Below are positions 26,944 to 35,346 of a DNA stretch of 64,000 nt, piece by piece (the first letter of the stretch is position 1; each line of letters starts with the position of its first letter). The notes beneath the pieces were generated by a model, which searched no databases, was not told where the DNA came from, and saw only the letters and a list, made by a program, of their open reading frames with translations. Source of the stretch: Thalassotalea sp. Sam97 (lineage in GTDB: Bacteria; Pseudomonadota; Gammaproteobacteria; Enterobacterales; Alteromonadaceae); assembly GCF_041379765.1 (NCBI RefSeq), contig NZ_CP166919.1, positions 2,914,001-2,978,000 of the forward strand, written 5' to 3'. A program made the translations under genes and the position numbers.

Positions 26944-28170
26944 TTATTTAACCTGTTGACCGGCTTTATAAAGCGCCGTTAGTGGGTTTACTCCGTATTG
27001 ATAACACAACTCTGCTGGTTGACTGATATCCCACATAGCGATATCTGCTTGCATGCCGACAGCAAGCTCACCAACACGATCATCAATACCTAATGCTCGT
27101 GCCGCATTGCACGTTACCCCAGCTAACGCTTCATTCGGTGTTAAACGAAACAGAGTACAGGCCATATTAAGCATTAATTGCAGCGAATTAATAGGCGACG
27201 AACCTGGGTTAGCATCACTGGCGATGGCGATACGCACGTTATGATCACGTAAGCTCTGTACCGGTGGCAACTGGGTTTCACGCAGAAAATAAAACGCGCC
27301 AGGTAATAATACAGCGACAGTACCCGCTTTGCCCATCGCTTTAGCACCATCCTCGCTTAGAAATTCAACATGATCACTCGATAACGCATTATACTTTGCC
27401 GCGAGCTCACTACCACCAAGATCCGATAACTGCTCAGCATGTACTTTAACGCGAATACCATGCTCAGTCGCCGCTTTAAATACCGCTTCGGTTTGCTCAA
27501 TATTAAAACCAATACCTTCACAGAATACATCAACAGCATCGGCCAAACCTTGCTTAGCTACCTCAGGGATCATGCTATTGCACACAAGATCGATATAACC
27601 ATCGCTATCGTCTTTGTATTCTACCGGTAATGCATGTGCGCCTAAAAAGGTCTTCTCAATATCAACAGGTAACGCTTCTTGTAAACGCTTCGCAACGCGT
27701 AACATTTTTAATTCGTTCTCAAGATTCAGTCCATAACCTGATTTAATCTCTAAGCTTGTCACGCCTTCGTTATGCAATGCTTGCAAACGCTTTAATGCAC
27801 TGGCAAATAATTCATCTTCACTGGCTTGGCGTGTGGCTTTTACTGTAGACACAATGCCACCACCATTTTGCGCAATTTGTTCGTAACTTGCGCCCTGTAA
27901 ACGTAGTTCAAACTCATTGGCGCGATGGCCACCATAAACCAAGTGGGTATGACAGTCGATTAATCCCGGTGTTAACCACTTACCAGCAACATCGACAACC
28001 GTTACGCTTTCAGAGATGGCTGGTAAGGTAGCCATAGAGCCTAACCAAGCAATTTTACCGTCAGCTACTGCTAGCGCTGCATCTTCAAGTGCGCCATACG
28101 ATGTGCCGGCTTGCGTCATGGTTGCGATATTGGCGTTAATAAACACCGTTTGCCATAAGTTCGGTTGCAT
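26944..28170 (-). CDS. hutI: Imidazolonepropionase
   Basis: 408-residue amidohydrolase-superfamily enzyme of histidine catabolism: hydrolyses 4-imidazolone-5-propanoate to N-formimino-glutamate. The metal-binding DCHTHLVYGG motif, further ligands in FLGAHALP and VKVHAEQLSDLGG, and the SDANPGSSP segment are present. It lies apart from hutUHC, separated by a TonB-dependent receptor on the other strand, so it has its own promoter. I found no HutC-type operator in its upstream region. Confidence 0.96.
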   Translation of the reverse strand: MQPNLWQTVFINANIATMTQAGTSYGALEDAALAVADGKIAWLGSMATLPAISESVTVVDVAGKWLTPGLIDCHTHLVYGGHRANEFELRLQGASYEQIAQNGGGIVSTVKATRQASEDELFASALKRLQALHNEGVTSLEIKSGYGLNLENELKMLRVAKRLQEALPVDIEKTFLGAHALPVEYKDDSDGYIDLVCNSMIPEVAKQGLADAVDVFCEGIGFNIEQTEAVFKAATEHGIRVKVHAEQLSDLGGSELAAKYNALSSDHVEFLSEDGAKAMGKAGTVAVLLPGAFYFLRETQLPPVQSLRDHNVRIAIASDANPGSSPINSLQLMLNMACTLFRLTPNEALAGVTCNAARALGIDDRVGELAVGMQADIAMWDISQPAELCYQYGVNPLTALYKAGQQVK

Positions 28171-28288
28171 TACAAAATCCCAGATATTGCTAATAATTTA
28201 TCGGCGCTATTTTACGGTGTGAGCTCGTATTGAGCAAACGACAAAACTGTTTTACCAATGAAATCGTATGCAAAGATTGGCATTTATT

Positions 28289-28330
28289 AGGGGCTGTTGC
28301 AAAACTTTACAGCAAAGATCAACAGCCCCT
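28289..28330. repeat. 11-bp inverted repeat, AGGGGCTGTTG type
   Basis: AGGGGCTGTTG (28289-28299) and its exact complement CAACAGCCCCT (28320-28330), 20 bp apart. The right arm is preceded by AAGAT, giving AAGATCAACAG, which resembles the end of the 265-bp element at 43038-43302 (AAAGATCAACACG). It may be a remnant of a related mobile repeat. Confidence 0.65.
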
Positions 28331-28510
28331 AGCAACAAGTGCGTAGCCTATAGAGCTAACGCCGGTGTGAGCAATCGTTATTAACGTCGCGTATCATCAC
28401 TTAAATAATTTATGCCGTTTATATATCACCCAGCAGTGTTACTATAGGTAGCAATAATAATAACGACCTTATTAATGTACTACCCATCACATTAAGTTAT
28501 TGCTCACTCA

Positions 28511-28608
28511 GTGAGAATTTAAAGGCTTTTAGGCAAGATTTTGATTGCAGAGAATGGTTACTCCATTGTCAAAATCTGTTACGCAGCATAAAAGCCTTTA
28601 AAACTCAC
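28511..28608. repeat. Long imperfect hairpin, about 32 paired bases
   Basis: Arms pair as GTGAG/CTCAC (28511-28515, 28604-28608), a 14-bp block TTTAAAGGCTTTTA (28518-28531) with 28589-28602, GATTTTGA (28537-28544) with 28569-28576, and an apical AATGG/CCATT. Internal loops are asymmetric. The shape suits a structured RNA or a dispersed palindromic element; it is too long and lacks the T-run expected of a terminator. Confidence 0.8.
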
Positions 28609-28646
28609 CCGTAGGGAGTTCACCAGAGGCCCATTTACGGCTCTAT

Positions 28647-28681
28647 ATTTCATTAATATAGAATATCTATATCAATGAAAT
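28647..28681. promoter_or_regulatory. 35-bp AT-rich palindrome, possible operator
   Basis: ATTTCATT and ATATAGA pair with TCTATAT and AATGAAAT around a 3-nt centre with one mismatch. It lies about 95-130 bp upstream of the receptor start, a reasonable place for a repressor site. It is not a HutC or Fur consensus. Confidence 0.5.
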
Positions 28682-28773
28682 CTATGTTGTAACTGAACCT
28701 CTGCCCTAACTCTGAGTTGGGCACAAACTTAGTGTAATTGGTATAAGGTTTTGATCACGGTTTAGTAGCTTTT

Positions 28774-30837
28774 ATGTCGTTAACATCTCGCATTTTATCC
28801 AGTTTTAGTCTTACAGTCGCCGTTGCTAGCGGTTATGTTTACGCCGAGCAACAAAGCGCGTCGGCAGCAATAGAGCGCATCGTTGTTACCACATCGACAT
28901 CCGCCGAAACGTTCGCTGATAGCGTAAACAGTGAGGCGCTAGCACACATTAATCCGCAGCATATTGAGCAAATCATGCAACGCATCAGTGGCGCTAACTT
29001 ACAGCGTGGTAGTGGCGTTGAGTACCTACCCTCGCTGCGATCCCCTGTGTTAACCGGGGCTGGTGCCTGTGGCAGTATATTGACTTTAATCGATAACATT
29101 GCACTGCGCGCTGCTGGTTTTTGTAACATTAACGAGTTATTTGAGGCGCCATTACACCAAGGCCAATATATTGAAGTATTTAAAGGTCCGTGGAGCTCTA
29201 TTTTTGGCTCTAATGCACAAAGTGGCGTGATTAACATTGTTACTGCCGATGTATTGGCCGACGACCACGTGTACCTTGGCTCAACATTGGCAATTGATGA
29301 TAGTTACCGGTTAACTGTTGATGCAAACGATGCCGACAATCAAGTGCGCGCACAATTGGCATTGACCGATAACCATGGCTGGCGCGACGACGCTGGCTTT
29401 CAGCAACAGCAATTACAGCTCAAACATGCTTATGCCAATGAACATACGCAAATCACCTCAACCTTCAATATTAACCACCTTGATCAACAAACGGCAGGCT
29501 ATATTACCGGTAGCAATGCTTATAAAGATAAAGATCTAAGCCAAACCAACCCTAATCCTGAAGCCTATCGCAATGCATTGAGTATGCGCTTTGCGAGCCA
29601 TATCGAGCATCAACGTCACAACGGTGATGTGATCAATATAACGCCTTATCTGCGTTACGCTGAAATGGACTTTTTGATGCATTTTTTACCAGGGCAACCG
29701 ATTGAAGAAAATTGGCAACGCAGTGTCGGCCTCAAAAGTCAGTATCGACTGCAACAAAGTGATAACTGGTTTTGGCTTGTCGGCATCGATAGCGAATACA
29801 CCCAAGCCGGCTTGTTACAAGTACAAGATAAGCCAACGCAAGGCTCAGCTTATTTACAGCAAACAATACCGCAAGGTAAGCACTACGACTATGATGTAGA
29901 TGCGCTGTACGCTGGTGCATTTGTTCGAGCGCATTGGCAAGCCAGCGATAAATTTGCTCTGCAATTTGGCCTGCGTCAAGACTATCAAAGCTATGATTAT
30001 CAAAACCTCATGGTAAGCGGTCGAACAGACGAAAACGGTGAGATTTGTGGTTTTGATGGCTGTCGCTACACTCGACCAGAAAGCCGCGAAGACAGCTTCA
30101 GTGAGCCATCATTACAATTTAACGCGCAATATCAACTGAGCTCTGCAACGCAAATTTTTGTTAACGCAGGACATGGTTTTAGAGCGCCACAAGCAACCGA
30201 ACTATATCGCTTACAACGACAACAAGTGGTAGCCGAACTCGACGCAGAGCAAACCGACAGCATCACCCTTGGCATAAGTACCAAGCAAAGTCAGTTCAAT
30301 ATAAAAGTGGCGGGTTATTACAGCGAAAAAGAGGATGTGATTATTCGTGATAGTGACTTTTTCAATATCAATGGCGCGGGCTCTCGTCATCAAGGTATCG
30401 AGCTCGACATCAACTGGCAGTTAACCGAGCAATTACGCTATTTTCAACATAGTAGTTTTAACCGTCATACCTACACGCACGGGAATAATAACAGTACCGC
30501 TACCATCGCTGGTAACGACATGGACTCAGCGCCAAAGCATTTACATACGGCGGGTTTAAACTGGCAAATAACGCCACAGTTTATCAGCGAGATTGAATAC
30601 CGTTTTGTTGATGGTTATTTTACTGACGCAGAAAATGATCATTACTATCAAGGTCACCAATTAGTGAATTGGTACAATAATTACCACGTTAACGATAATT
30701 TACAGCTCCAGTTGCAAGTGTTTAATCTGTTCGCTGAGCGTTATGCTAACCGTGCCGATTACACTCGATTTTCTGGCGATCGCTACTTCCCAGGTCAAGG
30801 ACGTCATGGCGCGCTGAATATCAAATATCAGTTTTAA
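28774..30837 (+). CDS. TonB-dependent outer membrane receptor
   Basis: 687 residues. It has a signal peptide (cleavage near VYAEQ), a TonB-box-like ERIVVT, and a plug domain (about 50-160; YIEVFKGPWSSIFGSNAQSGVINIVT), followed by a 22-strand-type barrel ending in the typical aromatic LNIKYQF. The plug contains two cysteines in GACGSILTL...AAGFCNINE and the barrel a CGFDGC pair, probably disulfides on exposed loops. Substrate is unknown; its place between hutI and hutUHC suggests, but does not prove, uptake linked to histidine or histidine-containing ligands. Confidence 0.92.
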   Translation: MSLTSRILSSFSLTVAVASGYVYAEQQSASAAIERIVVTTSTSAETFADSVNSEALAHINPQHIEQIMQRISGANLQRGSGVEYLPSLRSPVLTGAGACGSILTLIDNIALRAAGFCNINELFEAPLHQGQYIEVFKGPWSSIFGSNAQSGVINIVTADVLADDHVYLGSTLAIDDSYRLTVDANDADNQVRAQLALTDNHGWRDDAGFQQQQLQLKHAYANEHTQITSTFNINHLDQQTAGYITGSNAYKDKDLSQTNPNPEAYRNALSMRFASHIEHQRHNGDVINITPYLRYAEMDFLMHFLPGQPIEENWQRSVGLKSQYRLQQSDNWFWLVGIDSEYTQAGLLQVQDKPTQGSAYLQQTIPQGKHYDYDVDALYAGAFVRAHWQASDKFALQFGLRQDYQSYDYQNLMVSGRTDENGEICGFDGCRYTRPESREDSFSEPSLQFNAQYQLSSATQIFVNAGHGFRAPQATELYRLQRQQVVAELDAEQTDSITLGISTKQSQFNIKVAGYYSEKEDVIIRDSDFFNINGAGSRHQGIELDINWQLTEQLRYFQHSSFNRHTYTHGNNNSTATIAGNDMDSAPKHLHTAGLNWQITPQFISEIEYRFVDGYFTDAENDHYYQGHQLVNWYNNYHVNDNLQLQLQVFNLFAERYANRADYTRFSGDRYFPGQGRHGALNIKYQF

Positions 30838-30967
30838 CAAACCCTACGACTGATACCAACGATGGCAAGAAGTTGATAACACAAACCGGTTAATAGCCGA
30901 TATTTGTATTGGTTATTGCAGGACGAGTGGAACGTGTTATATTTCCGCTCTATAAACAAAAACAAAC

Positions 30968-31003
30968 AAAAAAGCGCGTATAGATAACCATACGCGCTTT
31001 TTT
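30968..31003. terminator. Bidirectional terminator between receptor gene and hutU
   Basis: A 14-bp stem (30968-30981 with 30990-31003; core GCGCGTAT/ATACGCGC) and an 8-nt loop, flanked by A-runs and T-runs so that it serves both strands. Confidence 0.92.
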
Positions 31004-31018
31004 ATTTAAGTAACTCGC

Positions 31019-33031
31019 TTAAAACGATAAGTTATCTAAGATATCGTCTTCAACTAAGTTTGCTAAAGTAACCTTTAGCTTTGGTGTACGTGCCATTTCA
31101 CGCTTAATTGCAAAGTTCGCTTCTTCGTTACGCGCCCAGCTGCGACGGGCAATACCATTGTTTACATCAAACAATAGCATCGACTTTAAGCGACGTTCAG
31201 CATCGCTGCTTCCATCAAGTAGCATCCCAAAGCCACCATTGATAACTTCGCCCCAGCCAACGCCACCACCGTTGTGGATTGATACCCAAGTTGCACCACG
31301 GAAACCATCACCAATAACGTTATGAATGGCCATATCGGCGGTAAAACGGCTGCCATCGTAAATGTTTGACGTTTCACGGAATGGTGAATCGGTACCACTG
31401 ACATCATGATGGTCGCGGCCTAGCACCACTGGGCCAATCTCGCCGCGGTTAATAGCATCGTTGAAGGCTTTAGCGATTTCCATACGGCCTTGTGCGTCTG
31501 CATACAAAATACGTGCTTGAGAACCAACAACTAGCTTGTTTTGCTTGGCATCTTTGATCCAAGTGATGTTATCTTGCATCTGTTGCTGAATTTCCGCTGG
31601 CGACTCAGCCATGATCTTATTCAACACCTCAGCAGCAATGGCATCGGTTTTGTCTAGATCGTCAGAGTTACCTGAGGTACATACCCAACGGAACGGACCA
31701 AAACCATAGTCAAAACACATAGGGCCAAGAATATCTTGCACGTATGATGGGTATTTAAAATCAATACCGTTTTCCGCCATAACATCACCGCCTGCACGCG
31801 ATGCTTCAAGTAAAAACGCATTACCGTAATCGAAAAAGTACGTGCCTCGTGCGGTGTGTTTGTTTACCGCATCAGCGTGGCGTTTTAAGGTTTCTTGTAC
31901 TTTCACCTTAAACAATTCTGGCTCTTCGCGAATTAAACGATTTGACTCTTCATAGCTAATGTCTACTGGGTAGTAGCCACCAGACCACGGGTTGTGTAAT
32001 GAAGTTTGGTCTGAGCCTAAGTGAACAAAAATTTCTTGTTCGTAGAATGACTCCCAAACATCAACCACGTTACCAATGTAAGCGATCGACACCACTTCTT
32101 CGTTCGCTTGCGCCAGTTTGACACGGGCAAGTAAGTCATCCATGTTGTCAATTAGCTCATCAACCCAACCTTGTTGGTGACGCTTTGTCGCCGCCTTAGG
32201 GTTAACTTCAGCACAAACGGTAATACAGTTAGCGATGTTACCGGCTTTTGGTTGCGCGCCACTCATACCACCAAGACCCGCGGTAAGGAAGATTTTTCCT
32301 TTTGGCGCTTCGCCTTGTGCTAACACTTTACGGAACGCGTTCATTACCGTAATCGTGGTACCGTGAACAATACCTTGTGGGCCGATGTACATAAACGAAC
32401 CCGCGGTCATTTGACCGTATTGAGTCACACCCAAGGCGTTAAATTTCTCCCAATCATCTGGCTGAGAGTAATTCGGGATCATCATGCCGTTGGTCACCAC
32501 AACACGCGGTGCATCAACAGACGACGGGAATAAACCCATAGGGTGGCCAGAGTACAAGTGCAATGTTTGATCACTTTCCATGTCACTTAAGTACTTCATG
32601 GTTAATAGGTATTGTGCCCAGTTTTGGAACACCGCACCGTTACCACCGTAGGTGATCAACTCTTCTGGGTGCTGTGCTACCGCAGGATCAAGGTTGTTGT
32701 CGATCATCAACATAATTGCCGCAGCTTGCTCGCATTTTGCTGGGTAGTCACTGATCGAGCGTGCTTTTAATGCATAGCTTGGTTTAAAGCGATACATGTA
32801 AATACGACCAAAGTCTTTTAGCTCTTGGGCAAATTCTTGCGCCAACTCTTGATGCCACTCTTTAGGGAAATAGCGAAGCGCGTTGCGTACCGCTAATTGT
32901 TTCTCTTCAGCACTAAGAATATCTTTGCGCTTAGGTGCGCGGTTGGCATCGGCAGGGTAAGGTTTAGCAGCCGGTAATTCACTTGGAATACCTTGCTTAA
33001 TTTGTTGTTGAAAATTGATTACATCATTCAT
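31019..33031 (-). CDS. hutU: Urocanate hydratase (long, eukaryote-like form)
   Basis: 670 residues, versus about 555 for the usual bacterial HutU. It converts urocanate to imidazolonepropionate with tightly bound NAD+. Core motifs include ITYGGNGAVFQNWAQ, GQMTAGSFMYIGPQGIVHGT, TAGLGGMSGAQPKAG and GRDHHDVSGTDSPFRETSNIYDGS. The extra length and the start (KQLAVRNALRYFP, QELAQEFAQEL, YMYRFKP) resemble animal urocanase more than Pseudomonas HutU. It is the last gene of the hutC-hutH-hutU operon, 12 bp after hutH. Confidence 0.96.
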   Translation of the reverse strand: MNDVINFQQQIKQGIPSELPAAKPYPADANRAPKRKDILSAEEKQLAVRNALRYFPKEWHQELAQEFAQELKDFGRIYMYRFKPSYALKARSISDYPAKCEQAAAIMLMIDNNLDPAVAQHPEELITYGGNGAVFQNWAQYLLTMKYLSDMESDQTLHLYSGHPMGLFPSSVDAPRVVVTNGMMIPNYSQPDDWEKFNALGVTQYGQMTAGSFMYIGPQGIVHGTTITVMNAFRKVLAQGEAPKGKIFLTAGLGGMSGAQPKAGNIANCITVCAEVNPKAATKRHQQGWVDELIDNMDDLLARVKLAQANEEVVSIAYIGNVVDVWESFYEQEIFVHLGSDQTSLHNPWSGGYYPVDISYEESNRLIREEPELFKVKVQETLKRHADAVNKHTARGTYFFDYGNAFLLEASRAGGDVMAENGIDFKYPSYVQDILGPMCFDYGFGPFRWVCTSGNSDDLDKTDAIAAEVLNKIMAESPAEIQQQMQDNITWIKDAKQNKLVVGSQARILYADAQGRMEIAKAFNDAINRGEIGPVVLGRDHHDVSGTDSPFRETSNIYDGSRFTADMAIHNVIGDGFRGATWVSIHNGGGVGWGEVINGGFGMLLDGSSDAERRLKSMLLFDVNNGIARRSWARNEEANFAIKREMARTPKLKVTLANLVEDDILDNLSF

Positions 33032-33043
33032 CGTTATTATCCC

Positions 33044-34549
33044 TTATTTGTAATCGCCAGCAACGTTAAATGCTTGTGATTTCACCAATGCTATCATGGC
33101 ATCGATGTCTGGCTTTAATAGGCGATCTTCTTCAAGCTTGGCGACTTTGCTGCGGATTAAAGCAAAGTTTTCTTCGACTAAATCTGAACATTTATTTGGA
33201 CGTCTAAAGTCAATCGCTTGTGCTGCGTACATTAACTCAATGGCAAAAATTTTGTCTAAGTTACCTAAGATTTGGTTTAACTTACGGCCTGAGATACTGC
33301 CCATAGAGACGTGATCTTCTTGGCCCATAGAGGTTGGAACACTATCCGCTGACGGTGGAAAACATAGCGACTTGTTTTCGGTGACAAGTGCTGCTGTTGC
33401 GTATTGCGGGATCATCATGCCAGAGTTTAAACCACCCGAGGTGGTTAGCAAGCGTGGTAAACCGTGTAAGCCTTCGAGCAATAAATAACAACGACGATCA
33501 GCGATATTACCTAACTCAGCGGCAGCAATTGACGCGTAATCAAGTACCATTGCAAGTGGTTGGCCGTGGAAGCTACCACCAGAGATGGCTTCTTCGCTAC
33601 TGATAACAATTGGGTTATCGGTAACTGAGTTCATTTCTATTTCTGCCAACTCTTTCAAGTGGTAGTAGGCATTGCGTGAGGCACCATGAACTTGCGGAAT
33701 ACAACGGAGTGAATACGGGTCTTGCACACGATCACAATCGGTGTGGGACGCCATATTTTGTGAGTCTTTAAAGAAACGACGCATACGCGCAGCAACTTCT
33801 AAGTTACCTTTAAAAGCACGCGTTTGGTGCAATTCGTCTCTAAATGGCGACTGGCTACCTTGCATGCCTTCAATACTCATCGCCCCTGCTAAATCGGCAA
33901 GATCCAATAAGTAGCGCATTTTGGTTAATGCGGTAATCGCGTGTGACAAAATAAATTGCGTACCGTTAATTAACGCTAAACCTTCTTTAGCATGTAATTC
34001 TAACGGTGCTAAACCATGTTGGCTCAACAGCTCTTTTGCTGCGACGGTTTTATCACCTTGCCAGAACTCCCCTTCGCCAATTAATGGTAAGAATAAGTGC
34101 GATAGTGGCGCTAAGTCACCCGATGCACCCACTGAGCCTTGCTCTGGTACTACAGGAATAAGGTCTAAATCAAGAAACGCTAACATGCGCTCCACCACTT
34201 CAAGGCGAATACCCGAAAAGCCTTGGCTTAGTGCATGAACCTTGGTAATTAGCATAAGCTTTGAGATCGATTTAGCAATCGGCTCACCAACACCTACGGC
34301 ATGAGTGATGAGTAGGTTCTTTTGCAGTAAATGGGTTTCTTCTGGGGAAATTTGCGTATCACATAATGGACCAAACCCCGTGTTGATACCGTAAACGGCT
34401 TTATCGGAGCTTGCCATTTTTTCAACATTTTGACGGCTGGTATTGATTTGCTGCAACGCTTGCGAACACAACTCCGCTTTGATGCTACCATCGGCAATGC
34501 CGTTAACAATATTAAGATCTAAACGATCGACACCATATTTAAACGTCAC
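33044..34549 (-). CDS. hutH: Histidine ammonia-lyase
   Basis: 501 residues. It deaminates histidine to urocanate, the first step of the pathway. The MIO cofactor forms from the Ala-Ser-Gly in GSVGASGDLAPLSH (about residue 142-144). INTGFGPLCDT, VHALSQGFSG, QDPYSLRC and the SVTDNPIV segment are family hallmarks. It lies between hutC (20 bp away) and hutU (12 bp away), all on the minus strand. Confidence 0.97.
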   Translation of the reverse strand: MTFKYGVDRLDLNIVNGIADGSIKAELCSQALQQINTSRQNVEKMASSDKAVYGINTGFGPLCDTQISPEETHLLQKNLLITHAVGVGEPIAKSISKLMLITKVHALSQGFSGIRLEVVERMLAFLDLDLIPVVPEQGSVGASGDLAPLSHLFLPLIGEGEFWQGDKTVAAKELLSQHGLAPLELHAKEGLALINGTQFILSHAITALTKMRYLLDLADLAGAMSIEGMQGSQSPFRDELHQTRAFKGNLEVAARMRRFFKDSQNMASHTDCDRVQDPYSLRCIPQVHGASRNAYYHLKELAEIEMNSVTDNPIVISSEEAISGGSFHGQPLAMVLDYASIAAAELGNIADRRCYLLLEGLHGLPRLLTTSGGLNSGMMIPQYATAALVTENKSLCFPPSADSVPTSMGQEDHVSMGSISGRKLNQILGNLDKIFAIELMYAAQAIDFRRPNKCSDLVEENFALIRSKVAKLEEDRLLKPDIDAMIALVKSQAFNVAGDYK

Positions 34550-34569
34550 GGTGATCTCCTAATAACTAA

Positions 34570-35271
34570 TTAAAATGTTAAATGTCCGCCAAGGCGATAT
34601 TTATCGCCCGGCGAAGTCAATATGGCAAAACTAACCACACCTTGTGATGACCATGTACGGCGTTTTACCTGTAAGCAAGGTTGTTGGTTATCAATCGCCA
34701 ACAACTGATTAATTTTTGATGAAGCAATTATCGCTTCAATCTCGTGAGTTGCTTCCGTTAACGGTGCAACTTTTGACAAGTATTCGTGTGGGGTAAGCTT
34801 AGCAAAGTCTTGGTGAGCGTACTCAGGGACAAGCAAGGCATTAACGTAACGCTGTTCCAATTGAATCGGCACGTCATTTTCAAAGTGCAAAATTTCGCTG
34901 TAGAACACACTGTTTTCAGCCATTGATGAAAATAAAGGCGCTAAACTCGTAGGTAATGATTGCTCGCAAATTTGTAACGTTTGTGCGTGATAACGATGAC
35001 CACGTTCGCGGATTTCATCGGCAATATTTTTAATTTCTAATGGCGATGATTGCGATTTAAAACTGGCAACAAAGGTGCCTTTACCCTTGGTACGAAGCAG
35101 TACATTCTCGTCGGTCAACTCTTGCAACGCACGACGCGCCGTCATACGGCTCACGTTAAATAGCTCAGCAAGCTCATTTTCTGAAGGCACTTGATGATTT
35201 TCAAGCCATATACCCAGTTCTATTTGCTCAAAGATATACTGCTTAATTTCAACGAATTTAGGCTTTGCCAC
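34570..35271 (-). CDS. hutC: Histidine utilisation repressor HutC (GntR family)
   Basis: About 233 residues from a GTG at 35271; another GTG at 35283 is in frame. The N-terminal GntR helix-turn-helix (VPSENELAELFNVSRMTARRALQEL, then LLRTKGKGTFV) is followed by a UTRA ligand-binding domain (about 90-230), which in HutC binds urocanate. It represses hut genes until urocanate accumulates. As the first gene of hutC-hutH-hutU it is autoregulated: two operators lie immediately upstream. Confidence 0.95.
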   Translation of the reverse strand: MAKPKFVEIKQYIFEQIELGIWLENHQVPSENELAELFNVSRMTARRALQELTDENVLLRTKGKGTFVASFKSQSSPLEIKNIADEIRERGHRYHAQTLQICEQSLPTSLAPLFSSMAENSVFYSEILHFENDVPIQLEQRYVNALLVPEYAHQDFAKLTPHEYLSKVAPLTEATHEIEAIIASSKINQLLAIDNQQPCLQVKRRTWSSQGVVSFAILTSPGDKYRLGGHLTF

Positions 35272-35292
35272 GATACATACCACGAATAATAA

Positions 35293-35306
35293 CTTGTCTA
35301 TACAAG
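35293..35306. promoter_or_regulatory. HutC operator 1
   Basis: CTTGTCTATACAAG, a 14-bp near-palindrome with one mismatch from the GntR/HutC consensus CTTGTATATACAAG. It lies 10-22 bp upstream of the possible hutC starts. Confidence 0.8.
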
Positions 35307-35332
35307 ATAGGGGCGAAGTTTGCCATACATCA

Positions 35333-35346
35333 CTTGTATATACAAG
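35333..35346. promoter_or_regulatory. HutC operator 2
   Basis: CTTGTATATACAAG, a perfect 14-bp palindrome matching the HutC consensus. Its centre is 40 bp from operator 1, close to four helical turns, so the two sites face the same side of the DNA. Confidence 0.85.

Larger units (their letters stand above)
28171..28773. other. Palindrome-rich divergent region hutI / TonB-dependent receptor
   Basis: 603 bp without a convincing gene. It holds three inverted repeats: 28289-28330, 28511-28608 and 28647-28681, listed separately. The promoters of both divergent genes must lie here, but I could not assign them. No match to the B12 or other riboswitch cores was recognised. Confidence 0.6.

Noticed and set aside
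28171..28773. Cobalamin or other riboswitch before the TonB-dependent receptor
   Set aside because: No B12-box or other conserved core was found; the hairpins have a different layout.
28839..29237. 132-codon open frame antisense to the TonB-dependent receptor
   Set aside because: Shadow frame with no start signal.
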